This document shows positions 34,897 to 47,019 of a DNA stretch of 64,000 nucleotides, one piece after another (within the stretch, counting starts at the first letter, position 1; each line of letters starts with the position of its first letter). The position numbers and the translations under genes are program-made. The notes under the pieces are model-generated. The model did no database searches. It was not told where the DNA came from and worked only from the letters and a program-made list of their open reading frames with translations. Source of the DNA: Macrostomum hystrix (taxonomy: Eukaryota; Platyhelminthes; Macrostomidae); contig CATNEN010000025.1 in NCBI GenBank assembly GCA_950097015.1, forward strand, positions 8,606,501-8,670,500, given 5' to 3'.

Positions 34897-35571
34897 CTAG
34901 TAGTATTCCGCTTCGGCGTCGTCGTTGTTCTCGTTCAGTGAGCGCGGCACAATGGCTGGCACAGGCGTCTTGGTTGGCGCGGCAGTCGGCACCGCGAATC
35001 GCCCGACCAGGAAGCGGCTCATCCGGTTGCTCCAGCGAATGAGGCCGCGACGCTGCCGCTCGGTCACGCCGCTACAGCCCACGGTGGTGCTGTTCAGGCC
35101 AGATAGCAGGCGAGCCAGACCTCGCAGTCGGCGAACGATGCGGCGGCCAAAGCCGCGGCGTCTGCGGCCAGCCCGACCCCTCCGGCCTTCGATTTCAAAT
35201 GGACGCGACCGCCTCGAGCCGAAACGGCGCAGTAGGCGGCGGATGCGGAATCGGCGCCTCTCGCGGCGCCTACCCCGGCGCCAACCCGAGTCGGAGTCAG
35301 AGTCGAGCCACTGCTTGGCCTCCGGGTCCGCAGATTCCTGAAAACAATGTGTCCATGCAGTGTCATTTTTTATCATTAACTCAGTTTACTTGTGAGTACA
35401 TGCATAAGCTAGCTGTGGGCGCACCTCGTTCTCGTTGAGTTCGGCCAGGTCGCTAGCAAGGCTGTTGTCCAAGAAGTCGCTTTCATCCGTAGCGGAGGAA
35501 GTGTCAGCGACGGCGGTGGCCACAGCCAAGAAGCCGAACAGCAGTAGACCAGTTAGTAGGGCCGGTCGCAT
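34897..35571 (-). CDS. secreted arginine-rich protein, two exons
   Basis: Exons are 35571-35425 and 35337-34897, joined in phase 0 across a short 87-base intron (GAG/GTGCGC ... TTTTCAG), giving 195 residues. The N-terminus is a clear signal peptide (MRPALLTGLLLFGFLAVATA, cleavage near 22). An acidic segment follows (about 23-66, many Asp and Glu). Residues 69-125 then contain 29 Arg in 57 positions, with hydrophobic spacing such as RRFRIRRLLRRFG and RRIVRRLRGLARLL that could form amphipathic helices. The C-terminus is Pro/Thr-rich and ends acidic (NENNDDAEAEYY). Signal peptide, acidic pro-part and cationic core together match how many antimicrobial peptide precursors are built, but no known family is recognised. 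Only one Cys lies outside the signal, so it is not a disulfide-rich peptide. Confidence 0.75.
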
Positions 35572-36109
35572 TTTTTGTGTACTCGCTGGACAGTTTAGAA
35601 CTTTGCTGCCTCAGATTTCTTCCAGAGTTAACTTGGCAAAATGATTCGATTGGCGTCCTTAAATACTGAAGTTTCGGAGGCTTACCCCTGGCCAGCACTT
35701 TGAGCAGGTGCCAAGGCGAATCCGGGCTTTTTGACCAGTAAAAATACGGATCTGTGTGGAAAACCAGTGCGCAGTCGCACATTGTCCATTGTTCTATAAA
35801 TAGATAATCTACAGGGACAATAGGAGGCTACTAGGGCGAGGTGAAACTGCTCAAATCCTGGAATTGGTGCTCGCACAAAACTTGGATGCTTCAATTCGCA
35901 ACTATCCGCTGCAGTAAATCCTGGCTATCTCAAGTTGAGCTTGAGTCATGATGTCCTACATTAGTAGTAGCTTAGATTACTAGTATTTTGTCTATCTCGC
36001 ATTACGCTTTCTGCAACAGTTATTGCAATTGAATGAAAATATTTTAAGTACCTATTTCATTTGGTACTTTAAAGAGAATTTTGAATTTTTTCTAAGCGCA
36101 TTTTGTACA
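35572..36109. other. upstream region of the arginine-rich gene
   Basis: No gene seen. This should hold the promoter of the minus-strand gene. The right edge leads into a 26-bp array. Confidence 0.5.
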
Positions 36110-36555
36110 ACATCTAGGTGCAGTGAAATGGGACTACATCTAGGTGCAGTGAAATGGGACTACATCTAGGTGCAGTGAAATGGGAATACATCTAGGTGCA
36201 GTGAAATGGGACTACATCTAGGTGCAGTGAAATGGGACTACATCTAGGTGCAGTGAAATGGGACTACATCTAGGTGCAGTGAAATGGGAATACATCTAGG
36301 TGCAGTGAAATGGGACTACATCTAGGTGCAGTGAAATGGGACTACATCTAGGTGCAGTGAAATGGGAATACATCTAGGTGCAGTGAAATGGGACTACATC
36401 TAGGTGCAGTGAAATGGGACTACATCTAGGTGCAGTGAAATGGGAATACATCTAGGTGCAGTGAAATGGGACTACATCTAGGTGCAGTGAAATGGGACTA
36501 CATCTAGGTGCAGTGAAATGGGACTACCTGTAAGTGCAGTAAAATGGGACTACAA
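36110..36555. repeat. 26-bp tandem array
   Basis: About 17 copies of a 26-bp unit containing CATCTAGGTGCAGTGAAATG followed by GGACTA or GGAATA. The GGAATA form recurs about every third copy, giving a 78-bp higher-order period. Confidence 0.93.
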
Positions 36556-37282
36556 ATTTCGTTATATTTCGTTACTACGAGTAACGAAATATTCGTACTA
36601 CAAAATATAAGTAGTCAACGCGTTACTTTGAAAAGCAGTAATCAATGCACAAAAGAATAGCTAAAGTCCGTAAAAATTTCGAATCACGATCGAGGAGCAA
36701 CTCAAGTATAGAATAGATAAGCAATGGGTTTTATAAGAAAGTTTTATTGTCCGTTCAGCATCAGTTGAGTGGCTCATTGCACTCTGACTAAATAGCAAAA
36801 ATATAACTGTAAGCACAAGAAAGTACAAATACGAGTACATATTGTTACTAGGCAAGCTCTGGGAGATATTGCAAACTATCGGATAAATTGCACTTCCTAT
36901 TGAGTTAGCAAATATAAACATAAATACTCATAGTAGTAGAGTCCCAATATGCACATCTGAAACCAGCCGTGCATTCATTATGCCCATTTAGTCCAAATAG
37001 AATAACTTCAAGTCAGCGGAGCTGAAAAAGCCGGAAAAATACAAAGAATATAATCGCCTTGTAATACTCAATAGAGATAAAGGCTAGATTTCTTTTTGGT
37101 GTACATTTTAGATCCTAAAAATTAAAACGCAATTGTTTATTGCAGGAAATTAAAAGACAAGCAACATTTTTAGAAAAAAAAACTGCACAAATAGTTGTAG
37201 ATGTTGCTGGGAAAAGTAGAGACTTATAAATAATTCAAACATAAAATACGCAAATGTAACAACGATACCTATTCGTCTAGCT
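36556..37282. other. spacer between tandem arrays
   Basis: AT-rich, no gene seen. Confidence 0.5.
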
Positions 37283-39180
37283 TAATAACTAATCCTGCTG
37301 CGATTCTAGCTTCGATACTGATCCTCCTGCTGCGATTCCAGCTTAGATACTGATATTGCTGCGATTCTAGCTTAGATACTGATCTTGCTGCGATTCTAGC
37401 TTAGATACTGATCCTGCTGCGATTCCAGCTTAGATACTGATCCTCCTGCTGCGATTCTAGCTTAGATACTGATATTGCTGCGATTCTAGCTTAGATACTG
37501 ATCCTCCTGCTGCGATTCCAGCTTAGATACTGATATTGCTGCGATTCTAGCTTAGATACTGATCTTGCTGCGATTCTAGCTTAGATACTGATCCTGCTGC
37601 GATTCCAGCTTAGATACTGATCCTCCTGCTGCGATTCTAGCTTAGATACTGATCTTGCTGCAATTCTAGCTTAGATACTGATCCTGCTGCGATTCTAGCT
37701 TAGATACCGATCCTCCTGCTGCGATTCCAGCTTAGATACTGATCTTGATGCGATTCTAGCTTAGATACTGATCCTCCTGCTGCGATTCTAGCTTAGATAC
37801 TGATCCTCCTGCTGCGATTCCAGCTTAGATACTGATCCTCCTGCTGCGATTCTAGCTTAGATACTGATCTTGCTGCGATTCTAGCTTAGATACTGATCGT
37901 GCTGCGATTCTAGCTTAGATACTGATATTGCTGCGATTCTAGCTTAGATACTGATCCTCCTGCTGCGATTCCAGCTTAGATACTGATATTGCTGCGATTC
38001 TAGCTTAGATACTGATCTTGCTGCGATTCTAGCTTAGATACTGATCCTGCTGCGATTCCAGCTTAGATACTGATCCTCCTGCTGCGATTCTAGCTTAGAT
38101 ACTGATCTTGCTGCAATTCTAGCTTAGATACTGATCCTGCTGCGATTCTAGCTTAGATACCGATCCTCCTGCTGCGATTCCAGCTTAGATACTGATCTTG
38201 ATGCGATTCTAGCTTAGATACTGATCCTCCTGCTGCGATTCTAGCTTAGATACCGATCCTCCTGCTGCGATTCCAGCTTAGATACTGATCTTGATGCGAT
38301 TCTAGCTTAGATACTGATATTGCTGCGATTCTAGCTTAGATACTGATCCTCCTGCTGCGATTCCAGCTTAGATACTGATCCTCCTGCTGCGATTCCAGCT
38401 TAGATACTGATCCCCCTGCTGCGATTCCAGTTTAGATACTGATCCTCCTGCTGCGATTCTAGCTTAGATACTGATATTGCTGCGATTCTAGCTTAGATAC
38501 TGATCCTCCTGCTGCGATTCCAGCTTAGATACTGATCCTCCTGCTGCGATTCCAGCTTAGATACTGATCCTCCTGCTGCGATTCCAGCTTAGATACTGAT
38601 CCTCCTGCTGCGATTCCAGCTTAGATACTGATCCTCCTGCTGCGATTCCAGCTTAGATACTGATCCTCCTGCTGCGATTCCAGCTTAGATACTGATCCTC
38701 CTGCTGCGATTCCAGTTTAGATACTGATCCTCCTGCTGCGATTCTAGCTTAGATACTGATCTTGCTGCGATTCTAGCTTAGATACTGATCCTGCTGCGAT
38801 TCTAGCTTAGATACTGATCCTGCTGCGATTCTAGCTTAGATACTGATCCTCCTGCTGCGATTCCAGTTTAGATACTGATCCTCCTGCTGCGATTCTAGCT
38901 TAGATACTGATCTTGCTGCGATTCTAGCTTAGATACTGATCCTGCTGCGATTCTAGCTTAGATACTGATCCTCCTGCTGCGATTCTAGCTTAGATACTGA
39001 TCTTGCTGCGATTCTAGCTTAGATACTGATCCTGCTGCGATTCTAGCTTATACTGATCGTGCTGCGATTCTATAATAGCTAAGATACTGATCCTGCTGCG
39101 ATTCTAGCGTAGATACTGATCCTGCTGCGATTCTATAATAGCTAAGATACGGATCCTGCTGCGATTCTAGCTACGGTCCC
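37283..39180. repeat. 29/32-bp tandem array, 1.9 kb
   Basis: The unit is built from GATTCTAGCTTAGATACTGA followed by TCCTGCTGC (29 bp) or TCCTCCTGCTGC (32 bp), about 62 copies. CCAGC versus CTAGC in the first half goes mostly with the 32- versus 29-bp form. Blocks of about 180 bp recur (from 37318, 37500 and 37948), so a higher-order pattern is present. Confidence 0.93.
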
Positions 39181-39574
39181 TTCTACGATGATTCTAGCAA
39201 AGTTTAAAATGAAACATAAGCCACAGTGATAAACGACAAAGGTAAGAGGACAAAGACAGAACACACACAGTAAAACTAAAGCAGATTAATTATCAAGCCA
39301 TTGAATTGATTACAAAATTTCTGCCTTGAAGCAGATACCGCCAAGTTGCTGATGCACAAGTTTAAGCTTGAGGTTTCACAAAAACTGTAAATTTCTGAAT
39401 CGGTTTCTGATTCTCGAATATTTCATAAATAAAAAGCTTCCATATTTAACTTTCTTAAACTTGCATGTAGAAATTCATTTAACTGGGCCAAAAAATGTGA
39501 AGAAATTGTAATATAAATACTATTCACAATTCGTATACATATATATTCACAATCACAATTTAATTCGTACCCTA
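39181..39574. other. spacer between tandem arrays
   Basis: AT-rich, no gene seen. Confidence 0.5.
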
Positions 39575-39960
39575 AATCCGGGTAACCTCTTGCCCCACAT
39601 CCGGCTTACCTGGTGCCCTACATCCGGCTAACCCGGTTCCCTACATCCGACTTACGTGGTGCCCTACATCAGGCTTACCTGGTTCCCTACATCCGGCTTA
39701 CCTGGTTCCCTACATCCGGCTTACCTGGTTCCCTACATCCGGCTTAACTGGTTCCCTACATCCGGCTTACCTGGTGCCCTACATCCGGCTTACGTGGTGC
39801 CCTACATCAGGCTTACGTGGTGCCCTACATCAGGCTTACGTGGTGCCCTACATCAGGCTTACGTGGTGCCCTACATCAGGCTTACCTGGTTCCCTACATC
39901 CGGCTTACCTGGTTCCCTACATCCGGCTTAACTGGCTCCCTACATCCGGCTAACCCTGTG
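39575..39960. repeat. 23-bp tandem array
   Basis: About 16 copies of a 23-bp unit built from CCCTACATCCGGCTTACCTG plus GTT or GTG. A block in the middle carries CATCAGGCTTACGTGG. It lies just past the 3' end of the tetraspanin gene on the minus strand. Confidence 0.92.
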
Positions 39961-40135
39961 CCGTCACATGCCTGACTGCTCACATAAAAAATGCTTTCGA
40001 CACAATCTCTTCGTTAAAATGGCATAAAAATAGTCAGCAAAAGTGTCGCCGGTCCGGTTTGAGTTCAGCGCAGACAGCATATCGAATACTAGCCGGGTTA
40101 CAGATAATCTCGCAATGTTCTCAGGTGGATTAATT

Positions 40136-43100
40136 TTATAGTCGCGTCTCGTGACCACCGGCTGGAAATCCGTCTGGCAATGGCAGGGCGGAGTAGCGGC
40201 TCCGACGATTGGACCGACGACCGTCGGCGCCGCTGCCGCCGCATAGGCAGCACACACAGAGCGACATGATGATTGACAGCAGCTGCGAAAATGAAAAAAA
40301 GTATTAACTTCGTTCTGTACTACTTATATTGACTGGTGCAGTAGACTGGTGCGGCGTCTTAGTAGTAAAATTTGTCTAGTTTTCCTATTTCTTTTCTACT
40401 CACCTCCAAAGCAGTCAAACCGACAGAGGCGAAAAGGCCGATGCGAATGAAGCGCCAAGCCGTTTCCACGACAACCGAACGGCAGCCCTAAGTGGGCAAG
40501 TATTTGCATGCATAATGAGTCACATAGACTCACACCTGACACCTGAGCTAGACTCATCTCACACCTGAGCTAGACTCATCTCACACCCGAGCTAGACTCA
40601 TCTCACACCTGAGCTAGACTCATCTCACACCTGAGCTAGACTCATCTCACACCTGAGCTAGACTCATCTCACACCTGAGCTAGACTCATCTCACACCTGA
40701 GCTAGACTCATCTCACACCTGAGCTAGACTCATCTCACACCTGAGCTAGACTCATCTCACACCTGAGCTAGACTCATCTCACACCTGAGCTAGACTCATC
40801 TCACACCTGAGCTAGACTCATCTCACACCCGAGCTAGACTCATCTCACACCTGAGCTAGACTCATCTCACACCCGAGCTAGACTCATCTCACACCTGAGC
40901 TAGACTCATCTCACACCCGAGCTAGACTCATCTCACACCCGAGCTAGACTCATCTCACACCTGAGCTAGACTCATCTCACACCTGAGCTAGACTCATCTC
41001 ACACCCGAGCTAGACTCATCTCACACCTGAGCTAGACTCATCTCACACCCGAGCTAGACTCATCTCACACCTGAGCTAGACTCATCTCACACCCGAGCTA
41101 GACTCATCTCACACCCGAGCTAGACTCATCTCACACCCGAGCTAGACTCATCTCACACCTGAGCTAGACTCATCTCACACCCGAGCTAGACTCATCTCAC
41201 ACCCGAGCTAGACTCATCTCACACCCGAGCTAGACTCATCTCACACCCGAGCTAGACTCATCTCACACCTGAGCTAGACTCATCACACACCCGAGCTAGA
41301 CTCATCTCACACCCGAGCTAGACTCATCTCACACCCGAGCTAGACTCATCTCACACCCGAGCTATACTCATTAAGCCAATCCAGCGGAGTCTCACCCTAT
41401 CGTAGGCCAGCTCAAACGGCAGACTATAAGGTTTCAGCTGACATTCGGCTGGCCCCAGCTTTTCAGCATTGCAACAGGACCAGGGAATCTGTGGGGTGTC
41501 GCCAACGCTGCTGCTTCTGTAGTCTCTGTATGACTGGCCACCGCAGCAGTATAGCTGAATGGATTGATTGGGTGCATTTGGAAAAATTGCAGAACACAAG
41601 TAGAGCTTCAATTAACAGTAGGACTACCAAGCCATTTTGCCGCCCGTTTTTTTACCCAGAAAATTTTTTTTGCTGCACCCGAACGGAACAATGCAATCAC
41701 ACGAAACTCAAGAACACGGGCCAACTTTTTGTTGCGCATCTTCTGAAACAAGAAACAAGTCGCCAGCTCTTCAGACCGTCGAGATATTCAATGTTTCTGG
41801 CCGAAGGTCCGATTTTTCCTATAAGAGCTAGTGTATTTCATACACCCCTATACACTAATTATTATTAATAACGCCCACTAACGCACTATAACAGCCTGAA
41901 GTACTGGGATATCAACTATTACTGTTAATAAAGGAATGCATCTAGAGCTGTTACTCACTCTCTTGTGAATAATGTCCATGAGCTCAGTGGAGTCAGCTTT
42001 GCCATTGTACTGGTAGCCTCGCTGCCAGCCATGAAATGTGTCGCCCATTTTCTCTTGAACTTCGCCTCAGTGCGGCCTTTCCAGACCTTCAAAATTGATC
42101 AGCATGTCACCCGAGTGTGCTTGCATCATCTCCGACTTCGGCGGTCACCGAACTTTATCTAGACGGAGCTGCTGGACCTTCAACAAGTGGCACCAGCCGA
42201 CTATGGAGTCCCTAAAGCGAATTTCTCTACTTTCGCTGATCAAGCCTCGACATTGGGCAACACTCAACTACTTTACATGCTCCTCTAGTCCGTCAACCAA
42301 TCAGTCACCACCCCGACGCCGTCAGCACCGTCAGCAGGGTGCCTCCAGCTGCCAATGGAGTCCCTAAAGCGAATTTTTCTACTTTCTCCAAAAAAGCCTC
42401 GATATTGGCCTAAACTCAACTATTACTTGTTTAAGGTCCAGCTGCTCCGTCTAGATAAAGGTAGATAACCGCCGAAGTCGGAGATAATGCAAACATATTC
42501 GGGTGACATGCTGATCAATTTTGAAGGCCTGGCAAGGCCGCACTGAGGCGCAGTGCAAATTCGTGTATAGGGGTGTATGAAATACACTAGCTCTTATGGG
42601 AAAAATCGGACCTTCGGCCAGAAACATTGAATATCTCGACGGTCTGAAGAGCTGGCGACTTGTTTCTTGTTTCAGAAGATGCGCAACAAAAGGTTGGCCC
42701 GTGTTCTTGAGTTTCGTGTGCTTGCATTGTTCCGTCCGGCTGCAGCAAAAAAAATTGTCAGGGGGGGAGGGAATTCCCCCCCCCTTGGTAGTTCTACTGT
42801 TAATAAAGGAATGCATCTAGAGCTGTTACTCACTCTCTTGTGAATAATGTCCATGAGCTCAGTGGAGTCAGCTTTGCCATTGTACTGGTAGCTTCGCTGC
42901 CAGCCATCAAATGTGTCGCCTATTTTCTCTTGAACCTAAAAGATAATAAATGATTATTGAATGAATGATAAGGTTATCAGCCCAATAACACAGCCTGAAG
43001 TACTGGGATATCAGCCCACTAACAGCCTGAAGTACTGGGATATCAGCCCACTAACAGCCTGAAGTACTGGGATATCAGCCCAAAAACAGCCTGAAGTACT

Positions 43101-44902
43101 GGGATATCAGCCCAATAACAGCCTGAAGTACTGGGATATCAGCACTCTAACAGCCTGAAGTACTGGGATATCAGCCCAATAACACAGCCTGAAGTACTGG
43201 GATATCAGCACTCTAACAGCCTGAAGTACTGGGATATCAGCACTCTAACAGCCTGAAGTACTGGGATATCAGCACTCTAACAGCCTGAAGTACTGGGATA
43301 TCAGCACTCTAACAGCCTGAAGTACTGGGATATCAGCCCAATAACACAGCCTGAAGTACTGGGATATCAGCCCAATAACACAGCCTGAAGTACTGGGATA
43401 TCAGCCCACTAACAGCCTGAAGTACTGGGATATCAGCCCACTAACAGCCTGAAGTACTGGGATATCACCCCAATAACAGCCTGAAGTACTGGGATATCAG
43501 CCCACTAACAGCCTGAAGTACTGGGATATCAGCCCACTAACAGCCTGAAGTACTGGGATATCAGCCCACTAACAGCCTGAAGTACTGGGATATCAGCCCA
43601 CTAACAGCCTGAAGTACTGGGATATCAGCTGACAGCTCACAAGTGCTGAAATTCCTACCTTCAGAATGGGTAAGTTTCGGATGGCATTATATAGATTAGT
43701 AAATAATAATTAATGAGTACACATACCTGTGAAGCATTAATTAACAAGGAAGCAGCCAGTGCCAGATGGCTAGCATATGTTACAATCAGAAATGTGATAT
43801 ATATGGCTTGTAGGCACTTTTTAGGCCAAGCAACAGAGCAGACACCCAACAGGCCTGTAATGCCAAGGCAAGCATGCAGTCCAATGCAGATGTATCCTGC
43901 AATTGCTGGAATGTCCTTGCCAAATGGTGGCTGAACAACCTGAATGTAGATCACTAGGCTGCATAGGCTGCCACCAACAATCTAAAGGAAAAGAGTGGTT
44001 TAATGGCCTATAAGAATTGAAAATCAAATTTTAACCAAGTACTCGAAAGACAAAAATACAAAAGCAGTTATTTCTGGAGCTATTAATTTTGTTATTATTA
44101 AATTTTACCGAAAATCTTAAAACATTATAAATTAAATTATTATGCATAAATCAGTGTTTTGTTGCAAAAGCTTTTTGGATTAATTATATAGATATATATT
44201 GCTAGCTATTGGTTTAGAGCAGTATTTTAAAAAAATAAAGTCCATCAAAAGCATAATTTAACAGCCAAGAATATAGACAACCAATTTCTTTCTATAAACT
44301 GTTTGGTAAACCCCAGAATCAGAATTGATTTTTCTAAAAAAAAATGTAAATCTTACCCAATTGTATTGAATTAACCAACAGATACCTTACAAACTTAAAT
44401 TAAAGATAAATTTGGATATTTGAAAATCATAAATGCATATTACAAAAAAAAATCATAATTACAAATCATAGCTACTCTTTAGTTCACAGAATTTTTCAAA
44501 TATATGCTACTCCATTTAATGTTTCAAATGTTTCAAACATGTCTTACATCCAAGCAGTGGTAAGGCATGAGACACGTTATTGTGCAATTGTGCAACTATG
44601 TGTGCTTGTTCTTTACCAGGCCTAAATAAGTAACTGCTCTTGAAAATTCTTGAATGTACTACAGTAACACGTTTGATGCAACAATTGAAATAATTCAATG
44701 AAATAATTCTCTATTACTCACTAAAGATGTATTTGACCAAAACACAATGAGCCTAATTTGTGTTAAAGAGTTTCATAGATAAAAAGCCTGGAACTGAAAC
44801 AAAATTTCTAGTTGAAAATACTAGAGTACTTTTACTTACCAAAAATATAATGTTAAAAATTGCCAAAAGAATGTGTGTAAGCTTAAGACACTTCTCTTTC
44901 AT
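40136..44902 (-). CDS. tetraspanin, six exons
   Basis: Exons, read on the minus strand: 44902-44840, 43981-43727, 42935-42834, 41554-41396, 40487-40404 and 40282-40136. All five introns are GT-AG and phase 0, giving 269 residues. TM1 starts CLKLTHILLAIFNIIFL (5-21) and runs into exon 2. TM2 (about 44-66) and TM3 (about 78-102) are in exon 2. The large outer loop (107-204) has the hallmark CCGG (143-146), PWSC (164-167) and cysteines 143, 144, 167, 168, 178 and 195, so six in all. TM4 (about 205-233) ends in CVCCLCGG, a likely palmitoylation site. The 36-residue tail is basic, then SRYSALPLPDG. Tetraspanins organise membrane protein complexes. Introns 2 and 4 hold minisatellites, and intron 3 holds a dead second copy of exon 3. 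The subfamily is not assigned. Confidence 0.9.
40535..41372. repeat. 22-bp tandem array in tetraspanin intron 4
   Basis: About 38 copies of a 22-bp unit, GAGCTAGACTCATCTCACAC followed by CT or CC. The T form dominates the left third and the C form the right third, with a mix between. The array fills most of intron 4 (40488-41395). Confidence 0.94.
41624..42790. repeat. inverted repeat around a broken exon copy in tetraspanin intron 3
   Basis: Segment 41624-41855 recurs inverted at about 42548-42790, and 42068-42175 recurs inverted at about 42436-42545. Between the arms lies a direct repeat of about 70 bases (near 42200 and 42355, starting atggagtccctaaagcgaat). The arms look like two copies of one element in opposite orientation. 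Confidence 0.7.
41959..42060 (-). pseudogene. duplicated tetraspanin exon 3 lacking a splice acceptor
   Basis: This 102-base segment matches exon 3 (42834-42935) with a few changes, including Ile to Met, Asp to His and Ser to Gly (MGDTFHGWQRGYQYNG against IGDTFDGWQRSYQYNG). Homology begins on the donor side in the flank (about 41928, shared with 42799) and stops exactly at the 5' exon edge. There the true copy has a tttag acceptor, and this copy has unrelated sequence with no AG in place. The donor GTGAGT is kept. It cannot be spliced in as it stands. Confidence 0.8.
42985..43632. repeat. 32-bp tandem array in tetraspanin intron 2
   Basis: About 20 copies of a 32-bp unit holding CAGCCTGAAGTACTGGGATA followed by TCAGCCCACTAA, TCAGCCCAATAA or TCAGCACTCTAA; some copies have an extra CA. 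Each holds GATATC. A lone copy lies at about 41890-41915, beyond exon 3. Confidence 0.93.
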
Positions 44903-46690
44903 TTTATATAAATATGTAATTATTGCTTGTCTATTGTTTGCTACGTCGGATACCCTTTAACTTGTTTCAACGTCGGTCTGCAGAACAATAAATCAATACA
45001 AGTTACACCTAACGGTAATGTGATATTTGCGTTATGCACTACAGCTTAGTTCAGTTCGGTTATCCATGGATGCACAATATTTAATTATATTTAAAGCGCA
45101 ACACTTCTCAATGATCACTATTAAATTCAATCTAATAGTGACCGTGAACATCTAGTGTTACTCTATAGTGTTAAATCTAAAGAAATGTATGCGGCTCCCC
45201 GATTTCTAGATATTTTCATTATTCAAATTTAGTGCCTTTTTATTTCTGCGTTCGGCATAAATCGTTTATGATTCCGGAATTTATAAAGCGATTTGCCTGA
45301 AATAGAGCTCTAACAGTAAAATTATCGACACGGAATACGCACTAGGCCTAACGAATACCAGGTCCAGACGGTTATTTTTAAATGGCAGTAGACAATGGCA
45401 ACTCGGAAGTTGTTCTGTATGTAGTTTACTAAAACTTTGAATGCAATACGAGCTGCTTTTCGCTTCTTTTTACTTTTATAACTTTTGGGCGATTAACATA
45501 CCTGCTGGATGAAATGGCAGGGCGGCAATGCAGCCGAATTTGTACCAAACAGTGACGTTATTCAAAGAAATTTTGACTGAATGAGTTCCTTAAGTGATAG
45601 AGTGAATTGGAGCAGACATTTACGCTACTAAGGAATTGGTAGTGGATAAAAACAAACTAGAGTCACGAAAAAATAAAGTGCTGTGCAAACATTGCGAGTG
45701 TGTATATTTTGCTTTCTGGAGTTGATTTTTGTTCCGTAGCTGGTGCAGTTTCTCATATTTGGCTCGTAGTTTAATATTCAATAGATCGTGATGTCAATTA
45801 CACGTAATTAGCTCGTTTACAAATTGCTGATTATGGTCTTATAAATCCTCGATTATTATGCTTTGAATTAATTTGAACCAACCAAGCAGCATTTACAAAA
45901 ATTCTTGTTTTGCTAATAAATTGATATTTAATGCAATATGGTAATTACAATCGAAATTGTTAAAATTAACAATAATCCCCTATCAACTGAAATAAGCATC
46001 ATTACTTTCATCATCTCTGCTATAGGTCATGAGTTGTTTAATTACACGAGTGTCAAGAGGGACGCCGACACTCAAGACAGTGGACAGTTGAAGCATAGTT
46101 TTATCATGCATATATAAGAAATCACACGTTATTAAAGGAGCTCGGAAATCTCACACTGATTTCTGAAATGGCGTTCGTAATTTACGTATTTTTTCATGCT
46201 TTAATGGGCGCTATATTAGCCATATAAAAAAATCGCAACCCGGAAAAAATGTAGCACACAGCCACCGAGTATGTGGTAGAAGTTAATTGATGGATCCATA
46301 AAAACATGAAGAATTAAACATAATGGTTTCATTTATTAATGATTGTTAAAATGCTGGACGATGTAGAAGAATAATTATACTCGTATCCTATGTAATAAAT
46401 ATATGCATGTGGCTGTGTAAAGAAGGGTTACCGCTGCATTTAGGATATCCAATTTAATGAAGGGTAAGTCATGTAATGAAGAGTTGTAGGTGTGTTGTTT
46501 CTTGAGGGGTAAGCCAATATGTAATGAAGGGATGTAGGCCTAATTTTTTAAGAATTGGCCATGTAATGAAAGGCTTTCGGTGCATCGAATGCCTATACTG
46601 ATAAATGGCAACCCTTCTCCGGTAATCGTTACGACCTATAAAATGCACGAAGCACGAATCAAGTATTCCTAAATTTTCTGCTGCCAGTGA
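44903..46690. other. upstream region of the tetraspanin gene
   Basis: AT-rich, with no gene seen. Degenerate short repeats of the type atgtaatgaagg occur at about 46430-46580. It should hold the promoter of the minus-strand tetraspanin gene. Confidence 0.5.
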
Positions 46691-47019
46691 GTTCAGCTAA
46701 AGTTAAAACAACTCAGACTTTCTTTCTTTCCATTAATTTGCAGCTGGAGCTTTAAGAAATAAAAACTTGCATCCGATCCTTCATTGGAACTTTTGATTGC
46801 CATCTTGTTTGCTTTAGAAAAGTCAAACGCTCTTTCACTTTCTACAAGACGTTGTGGATACGACTTCAAGCTATCGTGTTTCCTCTTCGAATAGACCAAT
46901 GAAAAATTCTAAAGCTCCTGGTTTCAATAGCATCGTTTATTCTGGCCTGAATGGATTGCGATCGGCACTAAAGCGCTGGTTTGGCCCCTAGTTTAGGCAA
47001 ACAAGTGGTGGTCTGCTCA
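46691..47019. other. spacer, no gene seen
   Basis: No feature was recognised. A short minus-strand open frame here has no motif. Confidence 0.4.

Noticed and set aside
39964-40257. 97-codon minus-strand frame at the tetraspanin 3' end
   Set aside because: It is a different frame of the last tetraspanin exon; the phase-0 frame completes TM4 and stops at 40136.
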